This document shows positions 43,746-53,128 of a stretch of 64,000 bases of DNA, in pieces; position 1 is the first letter of the stretch; every line of letters begins with the position of its first letter. The notes under the pieces are model-generated. The model was not told the origin of the DNA and did not search any database. It saw only the letters and a list, made by a program, of their open reading frames with translations. Position numbers and translations under genes: made by a program. The DNA lies in assembly GCA_013289855.1 (NCBI GenBank), contig JABCZD010000013.1, positions 56,786-120,785 of the forward strand. The letters are read 5' to 3'. This DNA is from Acidobacteriota bacterium (lineage in GTDB: Bacteria; Acidobacteriota; Terriglobia; Acidiferrales; UBA7541).

Positions 43746-46700
43746 GTGAGACTGAATAAACCCTGGAAAACTACTGGCCTTGCGATGATTGCCGGATTGA
43801 TTTTTGCGACCGCGCCACTGCGCGCGCAAACCGTCACCGCCACGGTGGCGGCCGGCCCGGGCGCACATGGCGTGGCCGTGAACCCGGTGACCAACAAAAT
43901 CTATGTGGCCAATGGCGGCAACGGCACCGTGACGGTGATTGACGGAGCCACCAACGCCACCACCACCGTAACCGTCGGGACCAACCCCTATGTCATCGCC
44001 GTGAACACGATAACGAATCAGATTTACGTGGCCAACAACGGAAGCGCGTTCGTGACCGTGATCGACGGCGCCACCAACGCGACCACCAACGTACCCGCAG
44101 GGGCAAATCAGCGGGGTCTGTCCGTGAACCCCATCACCAACAAAATTTATGTCGCCAATGGCGGCAGTAACACGGTGACGGTCATCGACGGCGCCACGAA
44201 TGCGACCACCACCATTGCGGCAGGCACGTTTCCTAACACTACCGCGGTAAATCCCGTGACCAACCAGATTTACGTGGCCAATGAGAACAGCAGCACCGTG
44301 ACCGTGATTGATGGCGCCACCAATAACACCACCACCTTGACGGTATTGGCGAACCCCGTATCCTTGGCCGTGAATCCGGTAACCAACAAAATCTACGTTT
44401 CCTATCTAAACGTCGCCAACGTGACGGTCATTGACGGGGTCACGAACAATCTCACCACCGTAGCTGCTGGCACTTCTCCCTATGTGGTCGTGGTAAACCC
44501 GGTTACGAACATGATTTACACGGCGAACAATGGCAGCAACACCGTGACGGCGATTGACGGGGCCACCAACGCCCCGACGACGATTGAGGCGGGCACCGGC
44601 CCGTTCTCGCTGGGCCTGAATTCGATGACGAATCAGCTTTACGTCGCCAATCTCAGCAGCGGCAACGTGACGGTGATCGACGGGGCCACGAGCCAAGTGA
44701 CTACCACGCTGACGGTCGGGAGCAACCCGCAAGGAATTGGCGTGAACCCCGTCACCAACAAGATTTACGTCGCCAATGGCGGCAGCGGCAACGTATCGGT
44801 AATCGACGGCGCCACCAATACGACCGCGACCGTGACGACTGGGAACAGTCCTATTGACGTGGCTGTAAATACCGCTACAAACCAAATTTACGTGACCAAC
44901 TATGACCCCATGAGCAACATCCTGACGATAATCGACGGGGCCACGAATAATACGACGTCGATATCGGATCCAAACGCGCAAGAGCCCTACGCCGTGGCCG
45001 TAAACCCGGTAACGAACAAGATTTATGTGGCCAATTACGGCAGTGTCAACGTTACGGTAATTGACGGCGTCACGAACTCTGTCACCACGGTAGCGGCGGC
45101 TTCAACGTCCGGGAACCCAGTTGCGGTGGCGGTGAACCCGGTAACGAACCAGATTTACGTGGCCGGTCTCGGCGGACACATTGTGACGGTGATTGACGGC
45201 GCAACGAACAATACCACTGCCGTAACCGTCGGAACGAGCCCTACCTTCGTGGCGGTGAACCCGGTAACGAACCAGATTTACGTGGCCAACGAGAGTTCCG
45301 CCAACGTGACGGTGCTCGATGGGGCCACAAACAATACCACCAACGTGCCGGTCGGGACGTTCCCTGTCGCCGTGGCCGTGAACACGGTAACCAACAAAAT
45401 TTACGTGGCTAACGAACAAAGCAACAATGTGTCGGTGATTGACGGACTGACCAACGCCGTCACCACGGTTTCCGATCCTAACGCCTCGGGACCCATCGCC
45501 GTGGCGGTGAATCCGGTAACGAACAAGATTTACGTGGCCAACTACGATAGCGGCAACATGACGGTGATTGATGGTGCCACGAACACTACCACGACCGTGG
45601 CGGTGGGGGGATCGCCCAGTGCGGTGGCGGTGAATTCGGTGACGAACAAGATTTACGTGGCGAATCTCGGTACCAGTAACGTCACGGTGATCGATGGTGT
45701 CACGAACGCTACCACCAAAGTGGCGGCCGGGCTTGAACCTGACGCCGTCGCGGTGAACCCGGTGACAAACCGCATTTACGTCGCAAATGACGAAAACAGC
45801 AGCACCGTCACGGTTATCACCGAGGACCAGGTGCAGCCAATTCCGCTGACAACTACGATCACGCCCCTCACCGGGAACACGACGACCAACCCGACGCCTA
45901 CCTTCACGTTCTTAGCCGCCAGTACCTTCGCGCCCACCGCTCCGACGCCGGACGCCCTGTACTTCCAGTTCGACACGTACCAAGGACCATGGACTGCAGC
46001 GACCCCGAACGCGCTCACTCCAGGATACAGCGGCACGGCCCCGACGCTTTCCGCTGGCATGCACATCCTGTACGCCTACGCCACGGACGGCCAGGACGCT
46101 TCTTCCACTCACACGGGCGGGAACGGTATTGGAGAGGACAGCCCGCTGATCGGCAACATTGCTGCTTATGTTTTTACGGTACTGCCTCCCGCTGGCGCGC
46201 CGCCGACCGCGTCCTTGAACCCCACGACGCTTACCTTTCCTGCGCAGGCCGTTGGGATACAGAGCGCGTTCCAGACGATGATGTTGACCAATACCGGCGG
46301 CGCCAATCTGGTGCTGGCCGCGCCGGCTTTCGCGTTTGGCGGCGTGGCGGGCGGCGATTATGTCGCGGTGTCAGGCACTACGTGTAGCGCGAATCTTTCC
46401 GTCGCTCCAAACGGAACGTGCATTGTCAACGTGGCCTTCATGCCTGCTGCCACGGGCTCGCGGCCCGCAACCCTTACGTTTACCGACAATTCCGGCGGTA
46501 CTGCGGGCAGCACGCAACAGGTGGTCATCAGCGGTACGGGTACGACGGGTCCGCCGGTCGCTTCCGTTAATCCCGCCAGCCTTACGTTTGCTTCGCAGGT
46601 CCTCAACACCACCAGCGCGGCACAGGCGGTGACGTTAACCAACACGGGCGGCTCGACGCTCATGCTGGGGGGCACCTCGGCGATCCTTAGCGGGCCCAAT

Positions 46701-49259
46701 GCCGGGGACTTCGGTATCACGCCAAACAATACCTGCACGGCGAGCGCGCTGATTCAACCCACCGCTTCGTGCTCCATCAACATCTCCTTTACCCCCACGG
46801 CGGTGGGCCTGCGCACGGCCACTCTCACCTTCATGGATGACTCTGGCCTCACCGCCAGCACGCAGACCGTGACGCTTACTGGGACCGGGGGTGCGGCCGG
46901 CGGGGGCGGGATCGCGTTTAGCGGGACGACGCTCAGTTTTGGTACGGTGCCGTTGGCGGACGTGATTATTCAGGATCAAGGCGGGATGGACCCGAACACG
47001 TTGGGATTTACGGGCGAGTCTGGTGGCACGGCGCCGGGGAGTTCCTCGAATGGAATGTGGGACATCCCGGCGGGGCCATGGAATACGAATTATGATGTAT
47101 ACAATTTGACGGCCGCGAACCTCACCGACCTGACGGCGGCCTCCGGATACATCTATACGGTGACGTTCAACGATTTGTCGGCCAATACCTCTCCGACCTT
47201 CCCGGGAGCGCCTTACAGTTACGGCGAGGATCCCATCGTAAGCGTGAACAATCTGCGGTATGACCTGGAGATCCTTTCCGACGGAAATGGAGGCCAGCTC
47301 GACGTGATCAATCCGTTTGATGCTAACAGTCCGACGTCCGACATTCCGGGGTTGGGAACAAATCCGGTAACGCTGACCGTCGTGTTCAACAACAGCACGC
47401 AATTGGCCAACTCGTACATCAACGGCGTGCAGGTCATTACTGGCTATGCGGGAGATAGCACCACGTTCACCTGCAACTGTGTGGCGTTTGGCGGGGAGCT
47501 GGGCGATTTCAGCAATGTGGAACTGGTGTCCGGATTGCCCAACCCGAATGCCATCCTCCCGCTAACGGTGACCAACTCCGGAAGCGCGCCTCTGACCTTC
47601 AGCGTGCCGGCAACCATCACCGGAACCAATGCCGGGGATTTCACGTTCGCGCCAGCGTCGACTTGCGCGTTCGGGACGCCACTGGCTGTAGGTAATTCGT
47701 GCGTCGTAAATATACTTTTCCTGCCTACCGGGACAGGTGTGCGCACCGCGACCCTGACCTTTTTCGATAACGCCAATCCGAATTCGCAAACGATCACGCT
47801 GACGGGCGTGGGTCAGGCTGCCGCGGCTCCCGCCAACATCACCGCCACGGGCGGCACGCCACAAAGCGCCACGGTGAACACCGCCTTCGCCGCGCCGCTC
47901 GCCGTCACCGTCACCGACGTCACCGGCGCTCCCGTGCCCGGCGTGGTCGTCACCTTCAGCGCTCCGACCGCCGGCGCCAGCGGCACCTTCGCCGGCGGCG
48001 TAAACACTGCCACCACCGGCGCCAATGGCGTAGCCAGTTCCGCAGTTTTCACCGCCAACGCCACCGTCGGCACCTTCACCGTCACCGCCACCGTAGCCGG
48101 CGTCGACTCCTCCGCCACCTTCTCGCTCACCAATAACACCGCCGCGGCTCCCGTGAGTATCACCGCGACGAGCGGAACGCCGCAAAGCACCACCATCAAC
48201 GCCCCGTTTGCCGCACCCTTCGTCGTCTCGGTAAAGACTGCCGCAGGCGCTCCGGTAAGCGGCGCCTCCGTCTCCTTCAACACTCCCGAAGCCAGCGGCG
48301 CCAATGGCACCTTCCCAGGGAACGCTGTTTCCGCGACCGTCACCACCAACGCCAACGGCCTGGCCACCTCGCCGATTCTCACCGCCAACAATTTCGCCGG
48401 CACCTACACCGTCACGGCCTTCGTGCTCGGAACAGGCTTATCCGCGAACTTCGCGCTCACGAATAACAATCCCACGCCAATACTGACTTCCATTTCCCCG
48501 ACGACGGGGACCGTCGGGCAGCCCGTCACGCTAACACTTACGGGAAGCAACTTCGTATCCGGGGTCATCGTGAACTTCGGTGGCAATGCCGACACCGGCG
48601 CCATGCCCGGCGATGGCACCCTGACGATTACGATTCCCGCGTCGCAACTCAGCGAGGCTGGCCCGGTAAGCGTCACGGTAAGCAACCCGGCTCCGACCGC
48701 CGGCCCTTCGGCGCCGCAAACCTTCACCATCACCAATTCTAATTCGTCGAATCTGGTGATCGCCATCAACGGAACCATAACGGTTCCCTCAAACACGCTG
48801 ACGTTCACGTTTCCGGTGCAATCGGTTAACGGTCTGGCGGGCGCACTCACCACGACCTGTTCGAGCCCAGCAGTCGGTTGTTTGGTCTCCCCGTGCCCGG
48901 CGCCGCTGATCGCCAACCGTTCGGTGACGCTGACCGGCACATTGTTTCCGTTATCTGGCGGCACGGTCGTCGGTTCCAGGCCGACTTCCTTGCCAGGGTT
49001 GCGCCTGCCTCTCGGCTGGCGTCTTTCCCTGGCGTATTTGGCGTGCCTCTTGCTGGTCGGGCTGCTGTCCGCTCGCAAGCAAAGTGTGCGCTGGGGAATG
49101 GCCGTGGCGGCGTTGACGTTCGCTCTACTCGCGGGCTGCGGCGGCGGCGGGAGCACTGCGCCGCAGGGTTCCGTGGCGGCAGGTCAGTACAACGTGACGA
49201 TCACCGCGACATTGGGCAACGCGACGCAAACTGCGCAAGTCACAGTAAAAGTGCAGTAA
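43746..49259 (+). CDS. Giant YVTN-repeat surface protein with ASH and Ig-like domains
   Basis: The protein has 1837 residues from a GTG with AGGGAGGG upstream. The signal peptide is MRLNKPWKTTGLAMIAGLIF, ending APLRAQ. Sixteen repeats of about 42 residues follow (consensus VAVNPVTNKIYVAN, then VTVIDGATN), forming YVTN beta-propeller blades. Next are an Ig-like region, two ASH (choice-of-anchor D) domains at about 822-1050, and a third ASH split by a 190-residue insert with a lectin-like pattern. Two Big_1-like domains (about 1362-1574) and an IPT/TIG domain (about 1577-1665) follow. Near the C terminus are two hydrophobic segments and a LLAGCGGGG lipobox-like motif at about 1798. It is probably a cell-surface adhesin or stalk. 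Confidence 0.92.
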   Translation: MRLNKPWKTTGLAMIAGLIFATAPLRAQTVTATVAAGPGAHGVAVNPVTNKIYVANGGNGTVTVIDGATNATTTVTVGTNPYVIAVNTITNQIYVANNGSAFVTVIDGATNATTNVPAGANQRGLSVNPITNKIYVANGGSNTVTVIDGATNATTTIAAGTFPNTTAVNPVTNQIYVANENSSTVTVIDGATNNTTTLTVLANPVSLAVNPVTNKIYVSYLNVANVTVIDGVTNNLTTVAAGTSPYVVVVNPVTNMIYTANNGSNTVTAIDGATNAPTTIEAGTGPFSLGLNSMTNQLYVANLSSGNVTVIDGATSQVTTTLTVGSNPQGIGVNPVTNKIYVANGGSGNVSVIDGATNTTATVTTGNSPIDVAVNTATNQIYVTNYDPMSNILTIIDGATNNTTSISDPNAQEPYAVAVNPVTNKIYVANYGSVNVTVIDGVTNSVTTVAAASTSGNPVAVAVNPVTNQIYVAGLGGHIVTVIDGATNNTTAVTVGTSPTFVAVNPVTNQIYVANESSANVTVLDGATNNTTNVPVGTFPVAVAVNTVTNKIYVANEQSNNVSVIDGLTNAVTTVSDPNASGPIAVAVNPVTNKIYVANYDSGNMTVIDGATNTTTTVAVGGSPSAVAVNSVTNKIYVANLGTSNVTVIDGVTNATTKVAAGLEPDAVAVNPVTNRIYVANDENSSTVTVITEDQVQPIPLTTTITPLTGNTTTNPTPTFTFLAASTFAPTAPTPDALYFQFDTYQGPWTAATPNALTPGYSGTAPTLSAGMHILYAYATDGQDASSTHTGGNGIGEDSPLIGNIAAYVFTVLPPAGAPPTASLNPTTLTFPAQAVGIQSAFQTMMLTNTGGANLVLAAPAFAFGGVAGGDYVAVSGTTCSANLSVAPNGTCIVNVAFMPAATGSRPATLTFTDNSGGTAGSTQQVVISGTGTTGPPVASVNPASLTFASQVLNTTSAAQAVTLTNTGGSTLMLGGTSAILSGPNAGDFGITPNNTCTASALIQPTASCSINISFTPTAVGLRTATLTFMDDSGLTASTQTVTLTGTGGAAGGGGIAFSGTTLSFGTVPLADVIIQDQGGMDPNTLGFTGESGGTAPGSSSNGMWDIPAGPWNTNYDVYNLTAANLTDLTAASGYIYTVTFNDLSANTSPTFPGAPYSYGEDPIVSVNNLRYDLEILSDGNGGQLDVINPFDANSPTSDIPGLGTNPVTLTVVFNNSTQLANSYINGVQVITGYAGDSTTFTCNCVAFGGELGDFSNVELVSGLPNPNAILPLTVTNSGSAPLTFSVPATITGTNAGDFTFAPASTCAFGTPLAVGNSCVVNILFLPTGTGVRTATLTFFDNANPNSQTITLTGVGQAAAAPANITATGGTPQSATVNTAFAAPLAVTVTDVTGAPVPGVVVTFSAPTAGASGTFAGGVNTATTGANGVASSAVFTANATVGTFTVTATVAGVDSSATFSLTNNTAAAPVSITATSGTPQSTTINAPFAAPFVVSVKTAAGAPVSGASVSFNTPEASGANGTFPGNAVSATVTTNANGLATSPILTANNFAGTYTVTAFVLGTGLSANFALTNNNPTPILTSISPTTGTVGQPVTLTLTGSNFVSGVIVNFGGNADTGAMPGDGTLTITIPASQLSEAGPVSVTVSNPAPTAGPSAPQTFTITNSNSSNLVIAINGTITVPSNTLTFTFPVQSVNGLAGALTTTCSSPAVGCLVSPCPAPLIANRSVTLTGTLFPLSGGTVVGSRPTSLPGLRLPLGWRLSLAYLACLLLVGLLSARKQSVRWGMAVAALTFALLAGCGGGGSTAPQGSVAAGQYNVTITATLGNATQTAQVTVKVQ

Positions 49260-49300
49260 GCAAACGCGGTGCCCGACAGGCGAAGCCACTGCCTGCTGGT

Positions 49301-50128
49301 CTATTGGCAGCGCGGCTGCGGTCCAGAGCCACCCACCGTGCAGGCCGGCGGTTTGGCCGGCGTGCCTTTGCCATGGCTGGCCACCACAGGAATCACCGCG
49401 GCGGGAATCGCGGCAACCACGGCCACTACCAGAATCGTAAGTTTGCTGACGTGCGCCGCGTTCGTGGCGGCCAGACCCAAATTACCACCGCCGGTGTTGG
49501 TGTCCGTGGTTGCGCTGGTCAGCAGGGACTGCGGAGCCTGCACCACCGCTGGCGGCGCGGAATTATCGCCGTTGCGCACGGTGGTCATTTGCCCGGGCTT
49601 CACCACCACGCATTGCCCCAACAAGTTGCACACTTTTACGAATCCTTCAAATACGATCACATTCATCACACCATTCTGGTATTCCACGTACAGGTCGGTG
49701 CCCACCACGCCGGCGACCCCCGCTGGCGTGTGTACTTCAAATTTGCCATCCGGCTTGGCGATTTTTTGCGCCTGAGCGCGAAGTTTTCCGTAAGTTAATT
49801 CCAAATCGGTTTGCTGCGCAGCGGCGTCGTGTTTGATCACCTTCATCGAAGAGTCCGAGCCTACGTTCAGCACCGAACCATCATCCAAGCCCACGCGCAC
49901 TCGTGCGCTGGCTTGCGTGTTGATGGTGTCCTGCCACTCCACCACGGTCTTGGCGGACACCGCGACGGTCTTGCCGCCACGCCCGATGCTTACCGCGGGG
50001 ATCACACGCGAAACTTCTCCGGCGCGCTGCCCGCCCCCTTGCGGCACAGCCGACATCTCCGGCGATAGCGCCAGCGAACACGAAAGCACAAACGCCAGGC
50101 CCAAGCTGTACGTGGACTTCGTTTTCAT
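49301..50128 (-). CDS. FecR-domain protein
   Basis: The protein has 275 residues from an ATG at 50128 with GGAGA upstream. The signal peptide (TYSLGLAFVLSCSLALSPEM) is followed by a FecR domain: VRVGLDDGSVLNVGSDSSM, FEVHTPAGVAGVVGTD and VFEGFVKVCN. A hydrophobic segment near the C terminus (LTILVVAVVAAIPAAVIPVV) could anchor it. No sigma factor or TonB receptor is adjacent, so a structural surface role is more likely than iron signalling. It converges on the YVTN protein with 41 bases between. Confidence 0.88.
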   Translation of the reverse strand: MKTKSTYSLGLAFVLSCSLALSPEMSAVPQGGGQRAGEVSRVIPAVSIGRGGKTVAVSAKTVVEWQDTINTQASARVRVGLDDGSVLNVGSDSSMKVIKHDAAAQQTDLELTYGKLRAQAQKIAKPDGKFEVHTPAGVAGVVGTDLYVEYQNGVMNVIVFEGFVKVCNLLGQCVVVKPGQMTTVRNGDNSAPPAVVQAPQSLLTSATTDTNTGGGNLGLAATNAAHVSKLTILVVAVVAAIPAAVIPVVASHGKGTPAKPPACTVGGSGPQPRCQ

Positions 50129-50279
50129 CGAGGATTCTCCGGCTTCTTTGCCCCCTATCGTTGTTACCGGAGCGCTTCTTGTCAATCAAAAAAAAACAAA
50201 TCTCGTCTTTCGGCGTCGTCGCCTAATTGTTTTCCGAGAGTGCGGGAACTTGCGGTTGCGCCGCTCTGTGCGGCTCCAT

Positions 50280-50308
50280 TTGACGGCTATGGGCGCGTCC
50301 GCTATAGT
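50280..50308 (+). promoter_or_regulatory. Sigma-70 promoter of tRNA-fMet
   Basis: TTGACG (50280-50285), 17 bases, then TATAGT (50303-50308). Transcription would begin at or next to the tRNA 5' end. Confidence 0.75.
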
Positions 50309-50313
50309 AAGTG

Positions 50314-50390
<77 letters not shown>

Positions 50391-50399
50391 ATTAAGTTG

Positions 50400-51668
50400 C
50401 TAAGCAGCAAGGGCTTCTGGAACTCCACCGGAAGCCTTTTTCATTTGAATTGTAGTTAAGCCGTCAGAATCCACGGCTTTTTGAATTGCGTCTCCCGCTC
50501 GTTTCGCACCTTCAACATTTTCTGGCCACTCCGCGTGCGTGTACACATCTAGCGTTAGCGAACCGCTCAGTGCGTGCCCAAGGCGCTCTTGAATCGTCTT
50601 GAGTGGCACTCGAAGTGAATCTAGAAGGGAAGCATTGAAGTGACGAAAAGCATGAAGCCCAGCTTGCTGAATTTCCAGCGAGCAGAGCAGCGGTTGCATT
50701 TTTCGTTTCCGAAACAGATTGATGTCCCAAGGCGTTCCCGTTGAAGACGAGAACAAAAAGTTGTGCCGCTTAGATTTCTGGCGTTCAACCTGTTCAGTCA
50801 GCAACGTCCCGAGGTGGGCCGACACGGCGAGGGTTCGAAGAGCGTTCTCAGTCTTCGGTGTACTCACCTTGCCATTCCAGACGGCTTGGTTGACGGTGAT
50901 GCTCGTCGCGCTAACATCAGCTATCGTGAGCGCCGCCAATTCACCCGCCCTCAATCCCGTCTCCGCGGCGAGCCAATAGAAAACCCGACTCTCGCTGTGG
51001 GACGCAGCAATGATCTTGGCCACGTCAGCGAGTCGAAAGTATCGAGGTTTTTTCTTGGATGCTCGTGGGAGCTTTGGTTTCGGAATCAGCCTATCCACGA
51101 ACCCCTGAGCGAGCGCCGCGTCTAAAATCAAACGCAAGGTCGCCCAAAGATTACGAGTTGTCTTGGGCTCATATTCGTCGGCTTCCATTTTGGCAACAAG
51201 ACGCTGAACATCTGCGGCGCCTATTTGCCGGAGTTCCTTGGAACCGAAGAAGGCCTTGAGCCGTTTCGCCTGGCCACGCATTGTGGATTGCGTGGAAGGT
51301 TTCGACAGCGATAGGTAGTCGCGCTCCCAGATTTTCAAGAACGCTTCAAATGTCGCGCTCTTGTGTTCGCGGGACGGAGCCGAAATGGAAGAATTGACGC
51401 GGTCCAGGTAGGGCTGCAACAGGCGCAACGCTTCCCGTTTCCTCATCTCTTCGCCATCCGGTTTGCGAACAGGGCCGAGAACGATGGACTTTCGCTTCCG
51501 TTTCTCAACACCGTCTGAATCGAGAACGTATTCTGAGTACGCCCCGAGCCAGACGGTTTTTGCTCGATTTTGAAACACACTTCCTCGTTGGTATCTTCGA
51601 CGGGCCACTGTTTCTCCTTTGGCCGTCGAATCAATCGCGGGTCCGATATTAGCAGTCGCTACGCTCAT
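50400..51668 (-). CDS. Tyrosine site-specific recombinase (integrase)
   Basis: The protein has 422 residues. An N-terminal region with a beta-strand arm (RRRYQRGSVFQNRAKTVWLG) precedes a SAM-like core-binding domain (about 105-165). Catalytic residues are Arg240 (TGLRAGELAAL), Lys272 (STPKTENALR), His339 and Arg342 (LHAFRHFNAS), His365 (RLGHALSG) and nucleophile Tyr376 (LDVYTHAEW). It ends next to tRNA-fMet, the classic location for the integrase of an element inserted into a tRNA 3' end. Confidence 0.95.
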   Translation of the reverse strand: MSVATANIGPAIDSTAKGETVARRRYQRGSVFQNRAKTVWLGAYSEYVLDSDGVEKRKRKSIVLGPVRKPDGEEMRKREALRLLQPYLDRVNSSISAPSREHKSATFEAFLKIWERDYLSLSKPSTQSTMRGQAKRLKAFFGSKELRQIGAADVQRLVAKMEADEYEPKTTRNLWATLRLILDAALAQGFVDRLIPKPKLPRASKKKPRYFRLADVAKIIAASHSESRVFYWLAAETGLRAGELAALTIADVSATSITVNQAVWNGKVSTPKTENALRTLAVSAHLGTLLTEQVERQKSKRHNFLFSSSTGTPWDINLFRKRKMQPLLCSLEIQQAGLHAFRHFNASLLDSLRVPLKTIQERLGHALSGSLTLDVYTHAEWPENVEGAKRAGDAIQKAVDSDGLTTIQMKKASGGVPEALAA

Positions 51669-51949
51669 GTTGCTACTGCCAGTGCTTGCCCAGGAGTCGC
51701 TGCGCGATCTCCTGAAGCGTCGAGATTAAACTTGTCGCTGGTGCTGCTGGTGAGACGTTCTTTTTCGTTAGGGGCATATGCCCTCCTAACAAGACAGCCA
51801 ATAGGGTCATGGCTTTTGGTTGATAGGCTGTTTTGGGGGCGTAATTCCGAGTGGGGCATGCCGGCTCGTGAAAGCGATAGCGCCTAACCGTAAGTATTGT
51901 CATAACTTAGCCAGCGTGTAATACTGCCGAATTGAAAGAGAGGCACCCG

Positions 51950-52117
51950 ATGGGCAAGAAGACAACTCCTAAGAAACCCACCCCGATAACATCGCCAAAA
52001 ATAGCGTCTCTCGCAGGAAAAGGCTTGAGAGCGCCAAGCACGTTGACCACTAAAGAGGTTCAAGAGTTAGCTGGATCGGTCGAAGGTCATCTCAATAGAA
52101 AAAGGAAAAAGACCTAG
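51950..52117 (+). CDS. Small basic hypothetical protein
   Basis: The protein has 55 residues from the ATG at 51950 with GAGAGG upstream. It is Lys/Thr/Pro-rich at the start (MGKKTTPKKPTPITSPK) and ends with NRKRKKT. It may bind nucleic acid, by charge only. It is the first of three short plus-strand frames. Confidence 0.5.
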   Translation: MGKKTTPKKPTPITSPKIASLAGKGLRAPSTLTTKEVQELAGSVEGHLNRKRKKT

Positions 52118-52146
52118 TTCCAACACGCGTCGGGAGATTTCTGTCG

Positions 52147-52308
52147 ATGAACGTCCCGAAATGCTGCGACAAACACCCTGAAGGTCTGCTGACGCCCGAA
52201 TTCATAGCCCATCTGCCGACATGTGAAGCCTGTCAAAAGGTGCTGAAATATTTGAATGATGATATGGACCGCATGATGGCGGTTCGTGAGAAAGCCAAAT
52301 TGAACTGA
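52147..52308 (+). CDS. Small zinc-finger-like hypothetical protein
   Basis: The protein has 53 residues: MNVPKCCDKHPEGLL, then HLPTCEACQKVL and a helical tail. The CC, H and CxxC spacing suggests a small metal-binding knuckle. GGGAG lies ten bases upstream of the ATG. It starts 29 bases after the previous small gene. Confidence 0.5.
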   Translation: MNVPKCCDKHPEGLLTPEFIAHLPTCEACQKVLKYLNDDMDRMMAVREKAKLN

Positions 52309-52336
52309 TGCATTCGAAAGAAACGGTGTAGATGAG

Positions 52337-52513
52337 ATGGAGCAAGAGAGCAAGCCGTCGATGGCCGAAGAGAACGTCAGCCGCTTTTACGGCTTGATTA
52401 AAAGCTACAACAGTTTCGACAGGATCGAAGTCTTAGGCGTTGTCCAGTCGCTGCTTTATGCCTTCGGCGGGATAATCCAATCCAATCCTTCTGACGTAAG
52501 CGTGCCTATTTGA
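52337..52513 (+). CDS. Small hypothetical protein overlapping an antisense gene
   Basis: The protein has 58 residues (MEQESKPSMAEENVSRFYGL, ending SNPSDVSVPI). It follows the previous small gene by 28 bases. Its 3' 58 bases overlap the 3' end of the gene on the other strand. No strong ribosome binding site is seen. Confidence 0.35.
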   Translation: MEQESKPSMAEENVSRFYGLIKSYNSFDRIEVLGVVQSLLYAFGGIIQSNPSDVSVPI

Positions 52514-53097
52514 ACGTCACCGCCTATCTCTTCTTCTTTAGGGTCGTCGATGCAATCCCTAACGTAACGTTCAATCAAAGCTTTGGCGTAACCAAGCGAC
52601 GTTGCTTTACCGAGATCTATTGATTCTTCTTTTCTACCGCTAACGATTACAATTTCTCCGGTGGGAGTACCAGCCCCGCCATTAAGAACGCGAGAATCCC
52701 ACGTATACCCATTTTTGAAAACGGAGATTTCAAACCCCATCGGGGCACCTCTCCAGAAATAAAGAAATACTCCGTGTGCACATTCGCCAGTTGTATTGAC
52801 TCTCAAGATTGCGAGGCGCTCTCGGAGACGTGCATTGAAATCTTCGTCAAATTTCTGGAAGTCCACTCTTAGAAGAATGTCTTTCGATACTTCGATGAGG
52901 CTAACGTCAAAATGTGGACTGCTGGCTTTGACGGTACCGGACCACGCGAACACAGCAGACGCGACATCATTTTCAAATGCGAAAATTTTTCTTTCGGAAC
53001 AAGACTCCACTCGTTGCGCCAAATTATTAAATGCAAGGCTATCTGCCCCGATTACAAAACCCGCCTGCATGCCGCAATAGACAAGCGCAGTAGACAT
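52456..53097 (-). CDS. Proteasome-like Ntn-hydrolase candidate
   Basis: The protein has 213 residues from an ATG at 53097; in-frame ATGs at 53127 and 53154 could add a short basic propeptide. The N terminus MSTALVYCGMQAGFVIGADS matches the first strands of proteasome beta/HslV-type proteins. If Thr3 is the nucleophile, Asp19 falls exactly at the position of Asp17. Lys37 in SERKIFAFEN stands two residues beyond the Lys33 position. A SAVFAWSGT strand then corresponds to the AxxG strand. HslU or another ATPase is not adjacent. The family link is by pattern only; a self-processing peptidase is inferred. Confidence 0.6.
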   Translation of the reverse strand: MSTALVYCGMQAGFVIGADSLAFNNLAQRVESCSERKIFAFENDVASAVFAWSGTVKASSPHFDVSLIEVSKDILLRVDFQKFDEDFNARLRERLAILRVNTTGECAHGVFLYFWRGAPMGFEISVFKNGYTWDSRVLNGGAGTPTGEIVIVSGRKEESIDLGKATSLGYAKALIERYVRDCIDDPKEEEIGGDVQIGTLTSEGLDWIIPPKA

Positions 53098-53128
53098 GCG
53101 CCTATTATATTTCGATTTCCGTTGCATG

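Noticed and set aside
43830..45830. CRISPR-like or satellite DNA repeats
   Set aside because: The 126-base periodicity is explained by protein-coding YVTN blades.
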